Assembly (NCBI GenBank): GCA_905181745.1
Contig: CAJIYV010000102.1
Coordinates: 1-11,344, forward strand
DNA from: an uncultured Actinomycetes bacterium
GTDB lineage: Bacteria; Actinomycetota; Actinomycetes; S36-B12
DNA: 11,344 nucleotides
Direction: 5' to 3'
The notes under the pieces are model-generated. The model was not told where the DNA came from and searched no databases. It saw nothing but the letters and a program-made list of their open reading frames with translations. A program made the translations under genes and the position numbers. This document shows, in pieces, positions 7,258 through 11,344 of the stretch. The first letter of the stretch is position 1. Each line of letters opens with the position of its first letter.

Positions 7258-7999
7258 GTGAGTCAGCGGCCGGTTGTAAATTGACCATCCCAGTGAGGTC
7301 GGGTGAGGCCAGTAATTCGGCCGCTGCTGCGAGTAGCTTGTCGTAGCTATCACACCCCAGTACCAGTCGTGAAGCAACAACCTGAGCGGCGCTCGTGGCG
7401 CTGGCCGCCGCCGCAGTCGCCGGTAGTGAGGCGGCGAGTTGATGCAGAACTAGTAGTCGATCACACAGTGCATTTAACGCGACGGCTGCTTGTGTATCTG
7501 CATTTACTAACTCTTTGCCTGCAGCAGGGTGCAACACTGAAACACTGGAACTCATGTTCACCACCTGAGTGCGCACGGCCAGGTAGCGCTTAACGCAGTC
7601 GCGCCCGATCGCCCCTCGAGGCAACGGGGTGGCAGGAGCAACCGAGCCTCGACCGACAGGTTCCGGGCCCAAGCGACGCCAGCGGCGAATGCTCATCAGC
7701 GAGATCACGGCACCACCAATAGTGATAAACCACAGCGCGGGGTTCGAGCTCACAATGGCAACAGTGCCGCCAGCAATCGCTATTCCACCTCCAGCGACGG
7801 CTCCAAACCGGAATGATTCCAAGCGGGCGCGGTATTTTCTACGAGCGCTTTTCTGGGTGGCAAGTTCCTTCTTGTGGGCTCGATTCAAAGTTCGATTCCC
7901 GGTGGCGGCGCTGAACGCGTCGATCACATTTAGCCCTCGGGCAATTCCCGCTTCAACCATCGCAGAGATCTCTGCCGGTGTTCGTGCTTGTTTGCTCAC
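7214..7999 (-). CDS. Two-helix membrane protein, possibly PspM-like
   Basis: The 261-residue product has a basic N-terminal part rich in Lys and Arg (about 36-63), two transmembrane helices at about 65-83 and 87-104, a basic turn (IRRWRR) and a long Ala/Leu-rich helical C-terminal domain. The last third (Asp-Ser-Tyr-Asp-Lys-Leu-Leu, then a final helix) resembles the build of proteins annotated as phage-shock envelope stress protein PspM (Rv2743c in M. tuberculosis), which links PspA to the membrane. No pspA lies nearby, so this is only an architectural resemblance. The start is GTG at 7999-7997 with no clear ribosome site; a TACGGT box 6 bases upstream suggests a leaderless mRNA. The 3' end overlaps holB tail-to-tail by 44 bases. 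Strong protein-like composition and the fit to its neighbours support a real gene. Confidence 0.6.
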   Translation of the reverse strand: MSKQARTPAEISAMVEAGIARGLNVIDAFSAATGNRTLNRAHKKELATQKSARRKYRARLESFRFGAVAGGGIAIAGGTVAIVSSNPALWFITIGGAVISLMSIRRWRRLGPEPVGRGSVAPATPLPRGAIGRDCVKRYLAVRTQVVNMSSSVSVLHPAAGKELVNADTQAAVALNALCDRLLVLHQLAASLPATAAAASATSAAQVVASRLVLGCDSYDKLLAAAAELLASPDLTGMVNLQPAADSLIAYSHGLMRASDL

Positions 8000-8017
8000 T
8001 GATATACCGTAAGGCGG
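8000..8017. promoter_or_regulatory. 18-base divergent promoter region with overlapping -10-like boxes
   Basis: Only 18 bases separate the two divergent starts. On the plus strand TACCGT (8005-8010) lies 7 bases before ATG 8018; on the minus strand TACGGT (8011-8006) lies 6 bases before GTG 7999. Both match the TAnnnT form of the actinobacterial -10 box at the distance expected for leaderless transcripts. The boxes overlap, so the two promoters would exclude each other. No convincing -35 hexamer is seen on either side, and any -35 must lie inside the opposite gene. Confidence 0.4.
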
Positions 8018-9556
8018 ATGACTGAGTTAGGGCTAATCGGCATCCGCAACCTCGCTTTCGGGGCAGTCACCGTCTTGCTGATCGCTGGGTGTTCAAGCAC
8101 AAATGCAACTGCACCGAGTCTTCCGCCAAATCAACCCGGTCAAGCAACCCCAACTCAAGCTGGGCTGGAGGTCTTCTACAGCCAGCAGATTGATTGGCGT
8201 AATTGCGGGGATGCAGACTGCACCACATTTGAGGTCCCACTGGACTACCAAGAACCCCAAGGCGATCGAGTGACACTCTCCATGTCGAAAGTTCGGGCAC
8301 GTGGCGAATCGATTGGTTCACTATTCGTTAATCCGGGTGGCCCGGGCGGAAGCGCATTTGAATACGCCAAAGCCGCTGACTACATTGTGACTGATCAGGT
8401 TCGCGAATCATTTGATGTGGTCGGAGTTGATCCACGAGGGGTTGGCTTCAGTGACACCATTCGATGTTTGACTGATGAGCAGATTGATGCGCTAATTTCA
8501 GCGGATGGATCGCCAGACACGGAGCTTGAGGAGAGTCGGCTGATTCTCGACGCCGGGTTTATCGGGCAAGCGTGTGAGAACTCAGGCAATCCACTCATTG
8601 CTCACATGTCAACAGTTGAAGTTGCCAAGGACATGGATATCGCGCGAGCTCTTGTTGGTGACCCGGTGATGAACCTGTTAGGAAAGAGTTACGGAACGGC
8701 AATTGGAACCGCCTATTTGGAGTTGTTTCCTAGTCGGGTTGGTCGGATGGTACTTGATGGCGTCTTGCCAATCTATTTGAATCAGTTCGAAGTAACCCAG
8801 TCTCAAGCCGAGGAATTTGAGGTGTTACTGCGCTATTTCGTGGTGGACTGTTTGGAGCAAAATGATTGCCCGCTGACGGGGAGCGTAGATCAAGGAGTGC
8901 AACAAATCCGAGAGTTCTTGCTCAAGTTAGATGCGATTCCGCTTGTGGGAGACCAAGGACGTGAATTAACTGAGGGCTTAGCTACGTTTGCGATTTTGAG
9001 TTATCTCTATTTCCCGCAATATGATTTTCCAGAGTTGCGTGCGGCGCTGAGTTCGGCGATGACCCAAGGTGACCCGCGTGAACTACTCAAGCTCCTTGAC
9101 CAACGCATCAGTCGGGAGCCGGAGGGCCGCTACACAGATAATTCAAGTGATGCTTTTTACGCAGTCTCCTGTCTTGACCTACCTGTCACTCAAAGCGTTG
9201 ATCAAGTTCGCGAGTTTGCAGAACGACTGGCAATAAGCGCGCCGACTTTCGGAAAGAGCCTGGGCTGGGGGGTTCTTGCGTGTAAGGACTGGCCCTATTC
9301 AGCGCAAACAGTGATCACAATCACGCCAAATACTTCCGCTCCCGTCATGCTCGTTACGGCAGAAAACGATCCGGCAACTCCAGCTAAATGGGCCACAGAT
9401 GTTGCGGTCAAGCTGGGCAACGCGGAACTGGTCATCTGGGAGGGCGGCTACAACCACACGGCCTATCTTGAGGGCAGCGACTGCGTAACTGACCGGGTTG
9501 ACGCCTATCTTCTTGAGGGCATCATTTCACCCGGAACCACAACTACCTGTAATTGA
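8018..9556 (+). CDS. Secreted lipoprotein alpha/beta-hydrolase, tripeptidyl aminopeptidase (TAP) family
   Basis: This 512-residue protein starts with a lipoprotein signal: a hydrophobic stretch at 12-23 and the lipobox IAGC ending in Cys25, so it should be anchored on the outer face of the membrane. The hydrolase core has the oxyanion segment NPGGPGGS at about 108, VDPRGVGFSD, and the nucleophile elbow GKSYG with Ser224. The rest of the triad is Asp451 in TAENDPATP and His480 in YNHTAYLEG. The C-terminal part, with a CV...YL..G...P segment, matches the TAP-like domain. Streptomyces SlpD/SlpE and TAP remove tripeptides from extracellular proteins, so peptide scavenging is the likely role; the exact substrate cannot be read. 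A peptidase of this family follows holB in Streptomyces. AAGG lies only 3 bases before the ATG, too close for a good Shine-Dalgarno. Its stop codon overlaps the CsoR operator. Confidence 0.9.
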   Translation: MTELGLIGIRNLAFGAVTVLLIAGCSSTNATAPSLPPNQPGQATPTQAGLEVFYSQQIDWRNCGDADCTTFEVPLDYQEPQGDRVTLSMSKVRARGESIGSLFVNPGGPGGSAFEYAKAADYIVTDQVRESFDVVGVDPRGVGFSDTIRCLTDEQIDALISADGSPDTELEESRLILDAGFIGQACENSGNPLIAHMSTVEVAKDMDIARALVGDPVMNLLGKSYGTAIGTAYLELFPSRVGRMVLDGVLPIYLNQFEVTQSQAEEFEVLLRYFVVDCLEQNDCPLTGSVDQGVQQIREFLLKLDAIPLVGDQGRELTEGLATFAILSYLYFPQYDFPELRAALSSAMTQGDPRELLKLLDQRISREPEGRYTDNSSDAFYAVSCLDLPVTQSVDQVREFAERLAISAPTFGKSLGWGVLACKDWPYSAQTVITITPNTSAPVMLVTAENDPATPAKWATDVAVKLGNAELVIWEGGYNHTAYLEGSDCVTDRVDAYLLEGIISPGTTTTCN

Positions 9557-9585
9557 CTATACCCCTATGGGGTATAGTCATGGCA
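9553..9585 (+). promoter_or_regulatory. csoR promoter, probably giving a leaderless transcript
   Basis: TATAGT (9573-9578) is a 5-of-6 match to the -10 consensus and ends 6 bases before the csoR ATG, so transcription would begin at or next to the A of ATG 9585. TTGACT (9553-9558) looks like a -35, but the spacer would be only 14 bases, shorter than the usual 16-18; the promoter may therefore rely on the -10 alone. No good Shine-Dalgarno precedes the ATG. Confidence 0.6.
9555..9579. promoter_or_regulatory. CsoR operator controlling csoR-copZ-copA
   Basis: The 11-base arms GACTATACCCC (9555-9565) and GGGGTATAGTC (9569-9579) are perfect reverse complements around the spacer TAT. CsoR family operators carry this TACCC...GGGTA pattern of G tracts flanked by AT. 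The left arm begins inside the TGA stop of the peptidase gene and the right arm contains the -10 box of csoR, so bound apo-CsoR would block RNA polymerase and Cu(I) would relieve it. Confidence 0.88.
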
Positions 9586-9869
9586 TGAATCCGGGCTACT
9601 CAGACGACAAGGTCGCGGTGCTCAAGCGCCTCAAGCGCATCGAGGGGCAGGTCCGCGGGATTGAGCGCATGGTCGAGGAAGACACCTACTGCATCGACGT
9701 CCTCACCCAAGTTTCAGCAGCCACCAAAGCCCTTCAGTCGGTGGCGCTTCTGCTCATGGGGGATCACCTTCAGCACTGTGTTGCTGATGCACTGAGTAAG
9801 GGTGGAGACGACGCCACTCTCAAAATCAAGGAAGCCCAACAAGCAATCGAACGACTTGTCAAAAGCTAA
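9585..9869 (+). CDS. csoR: Copper-sensing transcriptional repressor CsoR
   Basis: This 94-residue all-helical repressor binds the operator just upstream and lets go when it binds Cu(I). The ligand set is Cys36 (in DTYCID), His61 and Cys65 (in DHLQHC), exactly the residue numbers known for M. tuberculosis CsoR. The N-terminal helix LKRLKRIEGQVRGIERM carries the basic residues that contact DNA. The start at 9585 gives the normal family length and places the protein after the operator; an upstream ATG at 9567 lies within the operator spacer and would only add six residues (MGYSHG) from operator DNA. A nickel (RcnR), persulfide (CstR) or formaldehyde (FrmR) sensor is less likely because of the intact Cys-His-Cys set and the linked copZ and copA. 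Confidence 0.95.
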   Translation: MNPGYSDDKVAVLKRLKRIEGQVRGIERMVEEDTYCIDVLTQVSAATKALQSVALLLMGDHLQHCVADALSKGGDDATLKIKEAQQAIERLVKS

Positions 9870-9888
9870 TTAAGAAATGGGAAAAAGA

Positions 9889-10107
9889 ATGTTACAAAAG
9901 ACCGTTCACGTTGATGGAATGTCTTGCGATCACTGCATCCACGCGGTCACCGAGGAAATATCAAAAATCCTCGGTGTAACCGGTGTTGATATTGACTTGC
10001 ATGCTGGTGAGATCTCTCCCGTGACAATTGCATCAGACAACGAAATCAGCGACACCGACATCGCCGCGGCAGTAGATGAAGCGGGCTACACAATCTTCCC
10101 ATCATGA
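9889..10107 (+). CDS. copZ: Copper chaperone CopZ (HMA domain)
   Basis: This 72-residue heavy-metal-associated domain carries Cu(I) in the cytosol and passes it to the exporter CopA. The metal site is GMSCDHC with Cys13 and Cys16, followed by the usual beta-alpha-beta-beta-alpha-beta pattern and ending in EAGYTIFPS. I chose ATG 9889 because GGGA lies 6 bases upstream and the resulting N-terminus has the usual family length; an in-frame ATG at 9877 would add four residues (MGKR). It begins 19 bases after csoR ends. Its stop codon overlaps the copA start as ATGA. Confidence 0.92.
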   Translation: MLQKTVHVDGMSCDHCIHAVTEEISKILGVTGVDIDLHAGEISPVTIASDNEISDTDIAAAVDEAGYTIFPS

Positions 10108-11344
10108 CAACGACGATTTCGAAACCTGTTGTTCTCTCATTAGGCGGTATGACCTGTGCGTCGTGTGCCATGCGGGTTGAGAAGAAACTCAACAAACTTG
10201 ACGGAGTACGTGCGACGGTCAATTTTGCAACCGAGATTGCAACCATCACCTTGCCAGACAACGTGAGCATCGCCGATGCAATCTCTATCGTTGAGTCAGC
10301 GGGATACACGGCCAAGGAAGTCTCACAAAATGATCGTGAAGAAGTTACTCCAAAAGACACAGTGGAGAAAGCTCTACGCCAGCGATTAATCATCTCATCA
10401 ATCCTGGCTATCCCCGTTGTCTTAATGGCCATGATCCCTGGACTGCAATTCGACTACTGGCAGTGGCTTTCCTTGACACTGGCGAGTCCTGTAGTGGTGT
10501 GGGGCGCCCTTCCCTTCCACAGAGCGGCGTGGGTGAACCTACGTCACGGAAATGCCACCATGGACACGCTCATTTCCATTGGAGTGAGTGCCGCCTACAT
10601 TTGGTCTCTCTACGCACTATTTTTTGGTGGAGCGGGCGCAACCGGCATGACCATGGATTTCACGCTGTTGCCTGACCCGAACGCTACAAGTGAGATCTAC
10701 CTTGAGGTCGCATCGGCGGTAACGGTATTCATTCTTCTCGGCCGCTACTTTGAGTCACGGGCAAAGTCTCAAAGCAGCGCCGCTTTGACCGCGCTGCTCA
10801 ACCTTGGAGCCAAAGATGTCTCCATTATTTCCCAGGGGCAAGAAAAAAAAATTCCCATTGACATGCTCCAACTCGGTGACCAATTCGTTGCTCGCCCCGG
10901 TGAGAGAATCGCAACAGATGGTAAAATCGTGGAAGGCTCGTCCGCTGTCGACGAGTCCATGATCACTGGAGAATCCGTCCCGCTAGAGGTCTCGCCTGGT
11001 GACAAAGTGATCGGCGCAACAGTTAATGCGGGCGGCCGGCTGCTCGTTGAGGCAACGGCTGTTGGTTCTGACACCGCACTGGCGCGGATCACCTACCTCG
11101 TAGAACACGCGCAAGCTGGGAAGGCACCCATTCAGCGATTAGCCGACCGGGTTGCTGCAATTTTCGTTCCAATAGTCATCTCACTGTCCCTTGTGACGCT
11201 CGTCGGTTGGTTAATCGCAGGTGCGGAACCAAGTTTCGCTTTCACCGCTGCAGTTGCAGTGTTGATCATCGCTTGCCCATGCGCATTGGGACTTGCAACA
11301 CCGACTGCACTCATGGTGGGAACCGGCCGCGGAGCGCAGCTGGG
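10104..11344 (+). CDS. copA: Cu(I)-exporting P1B-type ATPase CopA, 3' end outside the window
   Basis: The first 413 codons are present and open to the window edge. CopA pumps Cu(I) out of the cytoplasm using ATP. Visible parts, in order: an N-terminal metal-binding domain with GMTCASC (Cys18, Cys21), a first membrane helix at about 95-113 and three more before residue 215, including the NATMDTLISIG segment. The actuator domain carries TGES with Thr288-Gly289-Glu290, and a further helix holds the transport site CPC at 391-393 followed by ALGLATPTAL. CPC marks the Cu(I)/Ag(I) class. The phosphorylation motif DKTGT and the ATP-binding domain must lie beyond the edge. The ATG overlaps the copZ stop (ATGA) and has no Shine-Dalgarno of its own, so its translation is probably coupled to copZ. 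Confidence 0.95.
   Translation, partial: MTTTISKPVVLSLGGMTCASCAMRVEKKLNKLDGVRATVNFATEIATITLPDNVSIADAISIVESAGYTAKEVSQNDREEVTPKDTVEKALRQRLIISSILAIPVVLMAMIPGLQFDYWQWLSLTLASPVVVWGALPFHRAAWVNLRHGNATMDTLISIGVSAAYIWSLYALFFGGAGATGMTMDFTLLPDPNATSEIYLEVASAVTVFILLGRYFESRAKSQSSAALTALLNLGAKDVSIISQGQEKKIPIDMLQLGDQFVARPGERIATDGKIVEGSSAVDESMITGESVPLEVSPGDKVIGATVNAGGRLLVEATAVGSDTALARITYLVEHAQAGKAPIQRLADRVAAIFVPIVISLSLVTLVGWLIAGAEPSFAFTAAVAVLIIACPCALGLATPTALMVGTGRGAQL

Noticed and set aside
7885..7910. AGTTCGATTCC resembling a tRNA T-loop
   Set aside because: The flanking bases do not form the 5-pair T stem and no acceptor, D or anticodon arm surrounds it; it is coding sequence of the minus-strand gene.
7258..8012. 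Plus-strand open frames across the 7258-8012 region
   Set aside because: The minus-strand frame spans the whole region with two clear membrane helices and a start that fits the divergent promoter; the plus-strand frames are short, broken and without protein-like organisation.
9498..9584. Upstream in-frame extension of csoR by 29 residues starting inside the peptidase gene
   Set aside because: The extension crosses the operator and promoter, has no family similarity, and the start at 9585 gives normal CsoR length with ligands at 36, 61 and 65.
1..11344. Mobile elements, CRISPR arrays, toxin-antitoxin or defence genes
   Set aside because: No transposase, integrase, direct-repeat array, attachment-like duplication or defence-type motif was seen in the intergenic spaces or extra frames.

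Overview
The window looks like the chromosome of an actinobacterium of moderate GC content. Three things point there: the gene order bldG-like STAS gene / hppA / topA / tmk / holB / TAP-family peptidase, which I recall from Streptomyces-type genomes; a cysteine-free TopA with a lysine-rich tail; and a CsoR whose copper ligands fall at exactly the Mycobacterium tuberculosis residue numbers. A freshwater or marine actinobacterium (Nanopelagicales-like) would fit the base composition, but I cannot fix the lineage from the sequence alone.

Layout. Positions 1-58 hold the last 18 codons of an upstream gene, probably a STAS-domain anti-sigma-factor antagonist. A structured leader (59-217) precedes hppA, a proton-pumping pyrophosphatase (218-2530) closed by a strong intrinsic terminator (2551-2591). 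After a spacer with a second hairpin and an AT-rich inverted repeat come topA (2724-5429), tmk (5438-6049) and holB (6052-7257). These three are packed 8 and 2 bases apart and are probably one DNA-replication and nucleotide operon. On the minus strand a two-helix membrane protein of PspM-like build (7214-7999) overlaps the holB 3' end by 44 bases. It is divergent, across only 18 bases, from a secreted lipoprotein peptidase of the tripeptidyl-aminopeptidase alpha/beta-hydrolase family (8018-9556).

The right end is a copper-homeostasis operon: csoR (9585-9869), copZ (9889-10107) and copA (10104 to beyond the edge). Its operator is a palindrome with perfect 11-base arms. It starts inside the peptidase stop codon and covers a -10 box 6 bases before the csoR start, so csoR appears to be translated from a leaderless mRNA under CsoR control. 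CsoR would release DNA on binding Cu(I), CopZ would carry the ion, and CopA would export it.

I see no mobile element, CRISPR array, RNA gene or clearly new system. The more unusual points are regulatory (the embedded CsoR operator, the minimal divergent promoter, the structured hppA and topA leaders) and the PspM-like gene placed without pspA.
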